A model generated the notes under the pieces. The model made no database searches. It was not told the DNA's origin and saw only the letters and a program-made list of their open reading frames with translations. This document shows positions 25,449 through 33,604 of a stretch of 33,957 nucleotides of DNA, piece after piece. The position numbers and the translations under genes are program-made. The stretch spans positions 1 to 33,957 of the forward strand of contig CAMBUD010000023.1 in the NCBI GenBank assembly GCA_945871035.1. Reading direction: 5' to 3'. The stretch comes from Planctomicrobium piriforme. Its GTDB lineage: Bacteria > Planctomycetota > Planctomycetia > Pirellulales > UBA1268. Numbering within the stretch: position 1 is the stretch's first letter; each line of letters begins with the position of its first letter.

Positions 25449-26460
25449 GGGTTAACTCATCTTCTTGGCTGGGGGTCGTGTCAATAATTCGTTTAATTAC
25501 GGTGTCGGGTGTCACGCCTTCGCTCTCTGCCGCAAAGCCCACCACTATCCGGTGTCGCAGTACGGGAGCAGCCAAAGCCTGAATGTCCTCAGCTGTAACG
25601 TGGCTGCGCCCCTGCAAGAGTGCGCGGGCTTTTGAACCAACAACAAGGAATTGCACGGCTCGCGGGCCCGCTCCCCAAGAAAGTTGGTCGGAAACAAAGT
25701 CGGGTACTCCGCGCTCGCCGGCCCGAGTCTGTCGCACCAAGGCTAGGCAATAACGGATTAAATGGTCGCTGACCGGTACCTCGCGCACGCTTTTTTGCAG
25801 AGCAATGATATCGCTTGCCGCTAGGATAGGCTCCGCATCATCCGTAGCCACACCCGTTGTGCGACGAGCAATTTCAAACTCCTCATCAAAGGTGGGATAC
25901 CGCACAAACACTTTAAACATGAATCGATCCTGCTGGGCTTCCGGGAGCGGATAGGTTCCCTCTTGCTCGATAGGATTCTGGGTGGCAAGCACAAAGAAAG
26001 GATCAACAAGTCGGTGTCGTATGCGACCCACGCTCACTTGCCGTTCCTGCATCGCTTCCAGGAGTGCGGCCTGTGTTTTTGGCGGCGTGCGGTTGATCTC
26101 ATCTGCCAGCACAATATTGGCAAACAGCGGTCCTTCAAGAAATCGTAATTGTCGGTTGCCAGTCGCACGGTCCTCTTCGAGGACATCGGTGCCAAGAATG
26201 TCGGCCGGCATTAAGTCGGGCGTGAATTGAATCCGACTGAATGACAGATCAAGGCTTTTGGCAAGAGTGCTGACCATCAGCGTTTTAGCCAATCCCGGCA
26301 CACCCTCTAGCAGGCAGTGGCCGCGACTGAAAAGGCAGATTAATAATTCTTCAACAACTTGATGTTGGCCAACTATCACACGGGAGAGTTGTTCAAGAAT
26401 GCGGTTGCGAGCTTGATGGAGTTTTTCTAAAGCAGAAGTAGCAGGGCCTGTTGGGATCAT
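25414..26460 (-). CDS. MoxR-family AAA+ ATPase
   Basis: MoxR ATPases act as chaperone-like motors for assembling or activating protein complexes. The chosen ATG at 26460 (348 residues) has GGAG eight bases upstream; an in-frame TTG at 26472 would add four. Motifs: Walker [10 protein letters not shown], Walker [11 protein letters not shown] with the second acidic residue intact, sensor 1 [25 protein letters not shown], and the sensor 2 region [19 protein letters not shown]. All key ATPase residues are present, so the protein should be active. It overlaps the DUF58 gene by 35 bases and leads the BatA/VWA set, the standard MoxR order. The 109-base spacer upstream, after the prenyltransferase-like gene, has no recognisable terminator or promoter. 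Confidence 0.95.
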   Translation of the reverse strand: MIPTGPATSALEKLHQARNRILEQLSRVIVGQHQVVEELLICLFSRGHCLLEGVPGLAKTLMVSTLAKSLDLSFSRIQFTPDLMPADILGTDVLEEDRATGNRQLRFLEGPLFANIVLADEINRTPPKTQAALLEAMQERQVSVGRIRHRLVDPFFVLATQNPIEQEGTYPLPEAQQDRFMFKVFVRYPTFDEEFEIARRTTGVATDDAEPILAASDIIALQKSVREVPVSDHLIRYCLALVRQTRAGERGVPDFVSDQLSWGAGPRAVQFLVVGSKARALLQGRSHVTAEDIQALAAPVLRHRIVVGFAAESEGVTPDTVIKRIIDTTPSQEDELTRDARFQTIFAS

Positions 26461-26569
26461 GCAACGCTCCAAGGACGGGCGAATCTAAAAAGGAATTCGT
26501 ACAATAAGGTCTGCAAGGCACGCTGCTTGGTCAATGCATCAAAACGGGACAACAGCCAGCACTCCCTCT

Positions 26570-27637
26570 TCAGCGTTGATAAATTGGAAGCGTACCCTTG
26601 TTCAGTTGAAGAATCGTCAGGTTTGTGGCGGTTGTGTAAACAGGACCAATGTAGCCCTGCGGCCAGAACAGACCTTCGCGATCCGACTGGGCTTCAGAGA
26701 GGAGTCGTTTTTCGATCTGTTCGCGGTAGGCCAAGCCCTTCTTTCCACCCTCGCGATACATCACTTGAGCGTAGTAAAAATGTGCGTAATGCCAGTGACC
26801 AAAGCCGTTGTTCGCGATGTTGCTGAGGTGCTTTTCGGCGTAGTCGAGCATGCGTGGCACGTGGGTGTCGTCGTATTCGCCGGCGTTAAAGAGGCAAGCG
26901 ATTGCAGCAGCAGAAATGGCCGGTCGCCCGCCACCCCCCTTCGAACTGTATTGCACGCCGCCATCGGACATCGTGCATTTATGAATGTAGGCAATTGCCT
27001 TGTCGATAATCTCACGTGGTACGGCGATGCCAGCGTTGCGGCAGCCACGTAGCCCCTGCACCTGTGTGATTGTAGTGGAACCCTCATCAAAGTTGTTGCC
27101 GTCTTTCGCGCTCACGTAGCCCCAGCCTCCATCAGATGTTTGCGCACGACCGGAAAACTCCACGGACTTTTCCAGCACGCGTATGATCTCATCCCGTCGG
27201 CGTTCGTCCTCTTCTTCGCCGAGTATTTGCGAAAGAAAAAGCATAGAGAACCCATGGCCGTAGGTGTAACGATCGTCGTTCTTGGGATCACCAATCAGTC
27301 CATTGCCTCGGGAGCGGCTTACAAGACAATCGACCGCTTGACGCACCGATTCGGCATACCGTCCCTGAATGGGTGTCGAGCCCTCCATCAGCATCGCCGT
27401 ACCCGCCAGCGCCGTCATTGCCGTTGTATAACGTCCTTCGTTCGCCGACCAACTGCCCCGGCGCGACTGCTTGCTTGCGAGCCAGTCGAGTCCCCGAGTG
27501 ATCGCGCGTCCAACTTTTTCATCAGTGGGTTGGTTGCTATCTTCCGCGGCAGAGGCCGCCTGCTGAAAAGAAGCTGAAACACAGGCCAAGCAAACGAGGA
27601 CCGTGAGAGCGCGTAGCAATTGGGCAGCCAGCCGCAT
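26570..27637 (-). CDS. Exported prenyltransferase/squalene-oxidase-repeat protein
   Basis: A 355-residue protein with a signal peptide (ALTVLVCLACVSASFQQAASA). The mature part is an alpha/alpha toroid built of repeats of the prenyltransferase/terpene-cyclase fold: RGLDWLASKQSRRGSW, TSDGGWGYVSA, AIACLFNAGEYDD and GHWHYAHFYYAQVMYR. The DGGWGY element is a QW-type repeat. The DxDD motif of squalene-hopene cyclases and the zinc ligands of protein prenyltransferases are not evident, so an enzymatic role in terpenoid synthesis is unlikely. Planctomycete genomes carry many exported proteins of this sort, often beside MoxR/VWA genes; their role is unknown. The ATG lies 5 bases after the stop of the propeller protein gene, so the pair is almost certainly cotranscribed. 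Confidence 0.88.
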   Translation of the reverse strand: MRLAAQLLRALTVLVCLACVSASFQQAASAAEDSNQPTDEKVGRAITRGLDWLASKQSRRGSWSANEGRYTTAMTALAGTAMLMEGSTPIQGRYAESVRQAVDCLVSRSRGNGLIGDPKNDDRYTYGHGFSMLFLSQILGEEEDERRRDEIIRVLEKSVEFSGRAQTSDGGWGYVSAKDGNNFDEGSTTITQVQGLRGCRNAGIAVPREIIDKAIAYIHKCTMSDGGVQYSSKGGGGRPAISAAAIACLFNAGEYDDTHVPRMLDYAEKHLSNIANNGFGHWHYAHFYYAQVMYREGGKKGLAYREQIEKRLLSEAQSDREGLFWPQGYIGPVYTTATNLTILQLNKGTLPIYQR

Positions 27638-27642
27638 GAAAA

Positions 27643-30600
27643 TTAAAATGGAAGTGGGAATGGGAGCGCCTTTTGCAGCAAGGATTTGAGATCAGTCATC
27701 ACATCCGGTGAAACAACCGGTCGAGCAGTCGCTTGGTAAGGAGGTCGAGGAGCCATTGGTCCCCCAGTGAATTCGAGTGTGAGTTCCGAGGAATCACCCC
27801 CGCTTCGCGTGAGCCGAATGGTGTGTTTTTCTAAATCGCCCACCATGTCACAGCCAAAAAGCATCTGCGGCTGAACGACTATTTTGTCGTCTGCATACAC
27901 GGCGTACCCGGTTCGCTTGTCTAGGCAAAGTACGCTCAAAGTGGGCCGTTCGTTACCAGCCACGGGTTGAATCTGTCTGGCAAATAGCAGGACGGGCAGT
28001 TCGCAGGGCTGATTGCGATGCAGACAATGTCGTAGGATCGTCGCCGGAACCGGCCAAAGCATCTCGCCGGAAGTGCTGTCAACGGCCCACAGCGATCCTG
28101 TGGCTGGCTGGGTTAAGTCTCGAGTTGGTGCCATCTGCTGAAGCGGCGAGATCGTACCAATTTTCTCAAGCTGTTTTTGTTCTTCAGGTGTTTCGTGTCG
28201 GCCAACAAAAACAAGATAGCGGTCCTGCCAAGCCATTACTTGCAATTGTTCAATTCCAAGTGGCGTACTGGGAAGCGGTGGCATGCCTGTGAGTTTTGTC
28301 TGAAAGACAACCCTCTGCAGAGCCACATCGAGCAGGGTGAGAGCACCGGAGGGTTCTAGCACCGTCAGTTTATCGGGGCCAGCAGGCGTGGCTCGAGCCT
28401 CAGCCGAGTATTCCCCCAGCGATAGACTTTCTAGGCCGAGCAACGGATCGAATAATTCCAGACGAACCTTTGCTGCCCCCTGTTGGCCGGGCTGTTGAAG
28501 GAGTGATCGAATCGCCACAATGCGTCGCCCGGATGTAAAAAGACGCTGCTCGCGCGGGGGGATATCACAGGTTTTTACGAGTCGGCCATCGGCCATAGAG
28601 AGAACGAGAGTTTGTTTACCGTCTGCCGGGCACACACAAAGCACCTCGTCGTCACCGATGAGTTCACAGCTAGCCGGGAGACGGTGTCGCTCCCAGAGAA
28701 TAACTCCGGTGGTGGTGTCATGCAGTTGAAGTGAGCCGTTGACAAAGACCGGCACCCCTGTTGCGCGTGCTCGGCCCCCGTGCACAAGCCCGGCGGGAGA
28801 CGCTTCATTTGGCTCAGAAATCCGCATTCCGAGCGGAACGTTGCCATTGCGACCAATGCGACCCCCTGGAGCAGCACCAAATGGAGCAGCACCAAAGAAT
28901 ACGCCCGGCATGTCGGCACCGGCTTCGGCCTTGTCTGAAAGCACCCACAGCCGACGATTTTGTTCACCGCTGTGTGCAGCTAGTTCATAAGCGGCTAGCA
29001 GTGCGCCTGATCGCACCACCACCACGCGGCCGATTGTCGAGGCCTCTGGCCCCATGGGCTGAAAAATGGGAAGCAAACCGTTGGGACGATTCCCCTCCGC
29101 GAGGCTCATTGGTTCCCCGATTCGACGGCCATATCCATCGGTGACCACGAGCGACGGTTGCTGCATGTCATACCCTAGTTGCAGTCCGGGCAGAAAGGCG
29201 TCCGTATCGGCTTCGACGGGAATCGGAAGCAGACGGGCGAGCCGCACGTGTTCGTCTGCTTGTCCGCGCGACCCGGGCTTGCGCTGCGGCACAACTTTTC
29301 CGATTGGCCAAGATGCTCCAAGGTCATCGCTTGGTAAAGCGGCGTGTGCATCGTTGGGGTTACGCAGACTTGTGCGTACGATATTGAGCAGTTGCTTACT
29401 GGCCTCCCGTTCCTCAACGGCTTGGCTGTGCCGTAGCTCCAGTAGAATAAAGTCTCTACGCACTGTGATGTCGCGGCCGGCATCGGTGCGTGTGCCGATT
29501 GCATCCAGCATCCGGCTGAGTTCTTCGGCTAGAATTTTTCTAGCCCGCATGGCTGTGGGACAGCGCCCAAAGAGATCGATAAAAGAAGTGAGTTGCTTGG
29601 CACGATGAGCAGATTCACTTGATGCTGTAGCCGATTCCAACACTTTTTCAGCGTATGCCTCAATGGCGGTTTTGAGCAACGGCTCTGCTCTGGCTGTGAG
29701 TTCGGCTAATCGCCCTTGAAGCCAGCGGTTCTCGGTCGAGGCCAGACGGGAATCAGATGCGTCGCTAATAAGTGCAGTCGATTCAAACGAGCTTTCGCTG
29801 GTCGATCGCTGCTGTGAAAGCAAGCACAAGCAGGCCTCCCATGCTTGGGACAGGTCGCCTATTTTTAAAAATCCATCAATCGCAACCCGTAGGACAATTT
29901 GAGACTGAGCCGCTGAAAACGGAGTGGCGGCTAGATCGTCCTCGCGGACTGCTTCCCGCCAAAGCGGTGCTGCGGCTGCAAAATCCCGACGCATCGCAAA
30001 GACAATGGCATCAGCGACCACTTCCTGCGGAAATCGCTGCGGTTGCGCCTTGTGTGCTGCACGCACCCGTGCGATTCCGCTGGAGATGTTTCCGCGATCA
30101 AGGTCGATTTGGCCACGCCACACCAGCGCCCACGGATCGCGTTCATCGCGTTGCATTGCCGTCTCAATGCGTGTTTCCAGAGGCGATACTTGGTGAAATA
30201 CATCCAATGAGTCGACTCCCTGCGAGATCACTTCACCGCGATATGCAATGAGGTTTCCCGGAACTGCTTTACCTCGGGACGGCGAACGGCCGGCGATGCG
30301 CCCCTTGGTGACATCAATTTCAATTACTTCGGGCGTGTCCAACGGTAAAAAAAGCCGCCCTTCCGCCACGATGCCACGTCCACTGGGGCTTGAGTTGTTG
30401 AGTGACACCGCGTGGTCCCAAACGCTCTGACCATTTACAAGAGACAGAGCATCAACGTTTTGCCTCCCGATAAGAATCGCCTTTCCATCAAGCACTCCGG
30501 CAACATGGAGATGGTCTTTCCGAGGGATTTTCCAGAGCAATGTGCCCTGTCGAAGGTCGAGACAGTGGAGCTCATCCGACTCATTTGGGGTCAACAATAC

Positions 30601-32589
30601 GCGCCCCGCTGCCAAGATTGGGCTTGTGTCTCGCCAACGCCCTGCTGCGTTGCGATTCCCACCAATAAGTTGGCCGTTGACAATGATGGCACCGGCGTTC
30701 CCGCCCCCACGACGCATACGGACGCCGTTGGGCAGGAGGACAAAATCCTTCTCTTTAGGCAACGGGTAATTGTAGGCCCACAGAAGCATACGAGTTGCCA
30801 GATCAACGGCAATCACAGCTCCCGCACCAGTTGGACAGACCAAAACCCCGTCAGCCATCGCCGGTGAAAGACCAGCAATGCGTCGCAGTCGACTCTCGCG
30901 GTTATCAATGGCCTGATTTTCATCAAGCTCAGCCAGCGGCTGCGACCAGTCGAGCTTACCTGTGGCACTAGCGAGCACGTCCAATCGCACCTCCCCCTTC
31001 TCTTCGAGGAGGACAAAAAGTTGATCGCCGATTGGCAACGGTGCGCCCATGTACCAGCTTGGAGCGGCTTGTTTATCTGTTTCACCAAGGGCAACCTTCG
31101 CAGGCAGTCGCCAGCGAAGGTTGCCCTTGGAAGCGATACCGTAGGCCGAAAGAGTATTGCCGCCCTTCCATCCGGAAGACGGCTGCTGCTGCGGAAAAAC
31201 GCCATTCCTGCCAACATGATTTTGCGATAAGAGAGCATTGGGGTCACTTTCGACCACAAACACCAAGCTCCCGTCGCTCGACATTGTTCCGCTGGTGGAA
31301 TCTTCAAATACCCCATCAATGGAACGGCGATCGTCAAGATCATGTCCGTTATCACCGTTCTCTCCATCAGCAGCAGTTCGACCAACTGGAGCATCGCCAA
31401 AAGGTGCGGCGGCTCCACCGGTTTGCAGCCAGATGCGTTTGCCAGTTTCAAAATCGATAGCCAATAGCCCCATCGGCGTGTGCACAAGGATTGAGCCGTC
31501 AACGGCTAACGGCGTGCCGGCCGGCAGGAGCGGATTTTCTTGATCGGCAAAAAGCTTGCGGCGTTTTTCCAACAACCGTGATTCCTCAGGATGGCGAGTG
31601 AGCGGCACGCGATAACGCGGTACAAGCAGTGGACGGGAGGCAGTGGAGATGGCATTGCGGGCGGGATCCCCACGATGCAGCCACCACTCGCTGGTTTTGC
31701 GGCCTGCCATCAGTGGCGGTTCACCGGTTAGCAGCCGCAACCAAGCAAGGCCCTCACCAGCTGGAAAAGAAACCGTGACGTCCTTGCCGCCCACTCGCGC
31801 AGTCGTGCGACTCAAGCGGCGGGCTTTTTCGAGAATGGCAACGGCGGCCGACGGGTCTCCAGCATGAAACCAGGCCACAGCTCGCATAATTGCAAGAGTC
31901 GGTTCATAGATGGCGCTTTCAGCGGATAAGGCTAGGCGGTCGAGCCATGCTGCTGCAGCCAGCGGCTGATTAGATTCGAGCGCATTGATGGCAACAAGGA
32001 GTGTTGCTCGGTGTCCAGCCGGCGTGTGAAACCACCGCCGAGCAACAGCGACAACGCCCGCGGCATCTCCTGCTACCACTGCTTGCTGCAGCATGCGATC
32101 GGCCCGAGAACGAAATTGAAGCTCGTAAGCATCCCGCCCAGGTTTAGCGAGTTCACCAATGAGTTGAACAGTCTCGGCCTTGATGCTCTTCCACGTACGT
32201 TGCTGCTGATCGGGACGAAAGAAAAAGTCGCGGTCACCGGCCAGCATTTCATCGAGAAGTGTTGCAGCGTCACTCCAGCGGCTTTCGTCAATCAGTTTGC
32301 GTGCGCGGTCGAGTTGACGTTGCTTGAGGCGATCCGTGGGCAGAAAAATCCCGCCCTCATCGTCCACGTCTTCGGATTCATCTCCTTCAAAATCGTTGGG
32401 CTGTGGTTTTTTTCCCCGAGCCTGTACGACCTGCAGACCTCCCTCAACTCGCCGTTCCGGCGGCGGTGGAACTTCTGCAGCAAGATGACTCAAAAGCAAT
32501 ACAGTGTTGGTGCCCAGCACTGCAATCAAAAAAAAGTGAATCAGACAACGGCAACGGGGTTCGAAGTCCAAGAGCATCAAACGCAACAT
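27643..32589 (-). CDS. Giant exported TPR and PQQ-propeller protein
   Basis: About 1648 residues from the ATG at 32589; an in-frame GTG at 32619 would add ten. A signal or anchor helix (CLIHFFLIAVLGTNTVLLLSHLAA) is followed by a Pro/Glu/Asp-rich stretch. A helical TPR-like region follows to about residue 290 (DESRWSDAATLLDEMLAG, NQPLAAAAWLDRLALSAES). The next part holds beta-propeller blades of the PQQ-binding-like type (LLAIDFETGKRIWLQTGG, GAVIAVDLATRMLLWAYNYPL, LHCLDLRQGTLLWKIPRKD). A second helical TPR-like part lies at about 840-1080. A second propeller-like part runs to the C-terminus (LQLHDTTTGVILWERHRL, LWAVDSTSGEMLWPVPA). These blades are usually protein-binding, not enzymatic. Likely location is the periplasm or cell surface. 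It heads the minus-strand run; its upstream spacer shares the 32590-32971 region with the HU gene. Confidence 0.88.
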   Translation of the reverse strand: MLRLMLLDFEPRCRCLIHFFLIAVLGTNTVLLLSHLAAEVPPPPERRVEGGLQVVQARGKKPQPNDFEGDESEDVDDEGGIFLPTDRLKQRQLDRARKLIDESRWSDAATLLDEMLAGDRDFFFRPDQQQRTWKSIKAETVQLIGELAKPGRDAYELQFRSRADRMLQQAVVAGDAAGVVAVARRWFHTPAGHRATLLVAINALESNQPLAAAAWLDRLALSAESAIYEPTLAIMRAVAWFHAGDPSAAVAILEKARRLSRTTARVGGKDVTVSFPAGEGLAWLRLLTGEPPLMAGRKTSEWWLHRGDPARNAISTASRPLLVPRYRVPLTRHPEESRLLEKRRKLFADQENPLLPAGTPLAVDGSILVHTPMGLLAIDFETGKRIWLQTGGAAAPFGDAPVGRTAADGENGDNGHDLDDRRSIDGVFEDSTSGTMSSDGSLVFVVESDPNALLSQNHVGRNGVFPQQQPSSGWKGGNTLSAYGIASKGNLRWRLPAKVALGETDKQAAPSWYMGAPLPIGDQLFVLLEEKGEVRLDVLASATGKLDWSQPLAELDENQAIDNRESRLRRIAGLSPAMADGVLVCPTGAGAVIAVDLATRMLLWAYNYPLPKEKDFVLLPNGVRMRRGGGNAGAIIVNGQLIGGNRNAAGRWRDTSPILAAGRVLLTPNESDELHCLDLRQGTLLWKIPRKDHLHVAGVLDGKAILIGRQNVDALSLVNGQSVWDHAVSLNNSSPSGRGIVAEGRLFLPLDTPEVIEIDVTKGRIAGRSPSRGKAVPGNLIAYRGEVISQGVDSLDVFHQVSPLETRIETAMQRDERDPWALVWRGQIDLDRGNISSGIARVRAAHKAQPQRFPQEVVADAIVFAMRRDFAAAAPLWREAVREDDLAATPFSAAQSQIVLRVAIDGFLKIGDLSQAWEACLCLLSQQRSTSESSFESTALISDASDSRLASTENRWLQGRLAELTARAEPLLKTAIEAYAEKVLESATASSESAHRAKQLTSFIDLFGRCPTAMRARKILAEELSRMLDAIGTRTDAGRDITVRRDFILLELRHSQAVEEREASKQLLNIVRTSLRNPNDAHAALPSDDLGASWPIGKVVPQRKPGSRGQADEHVRLARLLPIPVEADTDAFLPGLQLGYDMQQPSLVVTDGYGRRIGEPMSLAEGNRPNGLLPIFQPMGPEASTIGRVVVVRSGALLAAYELAAHSGEQNRRLWVLSDKAEAGADMPGVFFGAAPFGAAPGGRIGRNGNVPLGMRISEPNEASPAGLVHGGRARATGVPVFVNGSLQLHDTTTGVILWERHRLPASCELIGDDEVLCVCPADGKQTLVLSMADGRLVKTCDIPPREQRLFTSGRRIVAIRSLLQQPGQQGAAKVRLELFDPLLGLESLSLGEYSAEARATPAGPDKLTVLEPSGALTLLDVALQRVVFQTKLTGMPPLPSTPLGIEQLQVMAWQDRYLVFVGRHETPEEQKQLEKIGTISPLQQMAPTRDLTQPATGSLWAVDSTSGEMLWPVPATILRHCLHRNQPCELPVLLFARQIQPVAGNERPTLSVLCLDKRTGYAVYADDKIVVQPQMLFGCDMVGDLEKHTIRLTRSGGDSSELTLEFTGGPMAPRPPYQATARPVVSPDVMTDLKSLLQKALPFPLPF
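28868..28897. repeat. 15-bp tandem duplication in the propeller gene
   Basis: Two copies of ggagcagcaccaaa plus one variable base, at 28868-28882 and 28883-28897. On the coding strand this gives a repeated FGAAP segment in a Gly/Ala/Pro loop. The frame is kept. Confidence 0.7.
31085..31130. repeat. Perfect 17-bp inverted repeat inside the propeller gene
   Basis: CCAAGGGCAACCTTCGC (31085-31101) is the exact reverse complement of 31114-31130, with a 12-base loop (31102-31113). It falls within the first propeller's coding sequence and encodes the residues SKGNLRW and PAKVALG on either side of the loop. No T run follows in either direction. A hairpin this strong within an mRNA could slow ribosomes or polymerase; its role is unknown. 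Confidence 0.85.
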
Positions 32590-32619
32590 CTTTACCCCAC
32601 AGTTCCTACGCCAATCCAC

Positions 32620-32956
32620 TTTTGGCCCCTATGGTCCAAAGCCAACCAGCCACTTGTCCGGTGGCCGCTCGGCTGGCCATTCCCGCCAAAAATCCTCGGA
32701 AACGAGCGTTTTTATCGCACTTAGGCAACGGATCATCTCTCAGCTATTCATCTTAGAACGAGCCCGTGGGATCGGCAAGGAAGCCGAAATCCGGTTGCAT
32801 AACAGGCTCATCTAGGGGAACACAGCCATTTTTTCAGGAGAAAATCCAGTTTCTGGGTTGCATTTTCATTTGAACAACCTCTAATCAGCATCGCTTACGG
32901 CAAATCTTGCCGGGCTCCAGAATGCGGCGTGGGTAGTGCTGCAACAATTTTTTATT
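32620..32956. other. Divergent regulatory spacer between propeller gene and HU gene
   Basis: No ORF of credible quality lies here. Two short hairpins are visible: CCAGCC (32646-32651) with GGCTGG (32671-32676), and TCGGC (32772-32776) with GCCGA (32783-32787). The spacer must carry promoters for both divergent units, but I cannot name a convincing -35/-10 pair in either direction. Confidence 0.5.
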
Positions 32957-32962
32957 GGGAGG
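32957..32962 (+). promoter_or_regulatory. Ribosome binding site that decides the HU start
   Basis: GGGAGG is one of the few strong Shine-Dalgarno sequences in the window. It lies 3 bases from the first ATG (32966) and 9 bases from the second (32972). The second spacing is the workable one, so translation probably starts at 32972. Confidence 0.7.
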
Positions 32963-32971
32963 TAGATGGCG

Positions 32972-33301
32972 ATGGCAAAAAAGTCGGGAAGTAAGCCTTT
33001 GACGAAAACGGAAATCATGCGGAGCATCTCCGAAACGACCGGTTTGCAAAAGAAGGACGTTGTAGCGGTCATGGAGTCGCTAACGGATGAAATTCAAAAG
33101 GCGTTGAAGGGTTCGGGAATTGGCGTTTTTTCGATTCCGGGACTGGTTAAAATCGAGCGACGAAAAGTGCCTGCACGTCCTGCTCAAAAGGGCGTGAAGA
33201 ATCCGTTTACAGGCGAACTGCAGGATCGGCCCTCCAAGCCGGCCAGCGTGAAGGTTCGCGTGCGTGCCTTAAAAAATCTGAAGGCAATGGTCGTTAGCTG
33301 A
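32972..33301 (+). CDS. HU/IHF-family DNA-binding protein
   Basis: A basic 109-residue nucleoid protein (111 if the ATG at 32966 is used). The helical dimerisation part (TKTEIMRSISETTGLQKKDVVAVMESLTDEIQKAL) is followed by the beta-arm region, with GVKNPFTGELQ corresponding to the 'GRNPQTG' arm tip of HU, and the final VKVRVRALKNLKAMV strand-helix. The arm proline after Asn that intercalates DNA in HU/IHF is present. An N-terminal AKKSGSKP basic tail is about ten residues longer than in E. coli HU and is common in planctomycete members. It bends and compacts DNA as a dimer. The gene is monocistronic, with a strong ribosome site before it and a strong terminator 34 bases after its stop. Confidence 0.93.
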   Translation: MAKKSGSKPLTKTEIMRSISETTGLQKKDVVAVMESLTDEIQKALKGSGIGVFSIPGLVKIERRKVPARPAQKGVKNPFTGELQDRPSKPASVKVRVRALKNLKAMVVS

Positions 33302-33334
33302 CCACTCGTACCCAACGAACTCTTTTCAAAAAAT

Positions 33335-33373
33335 AAAGCGGGCGGTGTCATTCAGACGCCGCCCGCTTTTTTT
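33335..33373. terminator. Strong bidirectional intrinsic terminator
   Basis: AAAGCGGGCGGTGT (33335-33348) pairs with ACGCCGCCCGCTTT (33356-33369) with one wobble or mismatch and a 7-base loop. A run of T follows on the plus strand to 33373. On the minus strand the stem is followed by TATTTTTTG, so it can also stop transcription coming from the RND gene. It ends the HU transcript. Confidence 0.92.
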
Positions 33374-33408
33374 GCAATGAGATCGATGTGAAAGTGAGGC
33401 TCCACAAG

Positions 33409-33489
33409 TGGACAGGGCCGGGATGGAACCGGCAACAGACGGATTTCAAATCCAAAACAGCCCTGACGATTAAGTTTTAGTTGACCTCC
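33409..33489 (-). pseudogene. tRNA-like relic, possibly once tRNA-Ser(UGA)
   Basis: Read on the minus strand, a perfect T-arm (GCCGG-TTCCATC-CCGGC, 33417-33433) sits directly against a 7-base acceptor-like strand CCTGTCC and a discriminator A (33409). Upstream there is an anticodon-like loop TTTGAAA (33444-33450, reading UGA) on a 3-bp stem GGA/TCC, and a D-arm-like CTTAATCGTCAGGGCT. The 5' acceptor GGAGGTC pairs with only three or four positions, the D-stem is poor, no CCA is encoded, and a serine tRNA would need a long variable arm. It is therefore at best a decayed copy; chance similarity is possible. Confidence 0.3.
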
Positions 33490-33507
33490 GAACATCACGT
33501 TCAGAAA

Positions 33508-33568
33508 ACTGGCGTCATTCGAAACTGGCGTCATTCGAAACTGGCGTCATTCGAAACTGGCGTCATTC
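33508..33568. repeat. Four-copy 16-bp tandem repeat
   Basis: The unit actggcgtcattcgaa occurs at 33508, 33524, 33540 and 33556. The first three copies are identical and the fourth keeps 13 bases before diverging. The 16-base period does not fit a reading frame, and no ORF uses it. It lies 37-97 bases past the stop of the RND gene, in its likely 3' untranslated region, next to the tRNA-like relic. The 7-mer gtcattc also occurs in the nearby terminator loop. With these elements, the 33302-33604 gap is fully described; it contains no credible gene. Confidence 0.95.
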
Positions 33569-33604
33569 ATGAGGGCAGGTCAACGATTCGACGACTATAC
33601 GGCG

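Noticed and set aside
31085..31130. The strong hairpin considered as an intrinsic terminator
   Set aside because: No T run follows on either strand and it lies deep in an uninterrupted coding sequence of a protein that continues normally on both sides.
33352..33534. Minus-strand frame of 60 codons and the plus-strand 'AGMEPATDGF' text across the tRNA-like relic
   Set aside because: Peptides of the 'AGxEPAT' type are typical false translations of antisense tRNA genes; the frame also runs into the terminator and has no ribosome site.
33508..33568. Tandem repeats considered as a CRISPR array
   Set aside because: The 16-bp units abut with no spacers between them and no cas genes are present.
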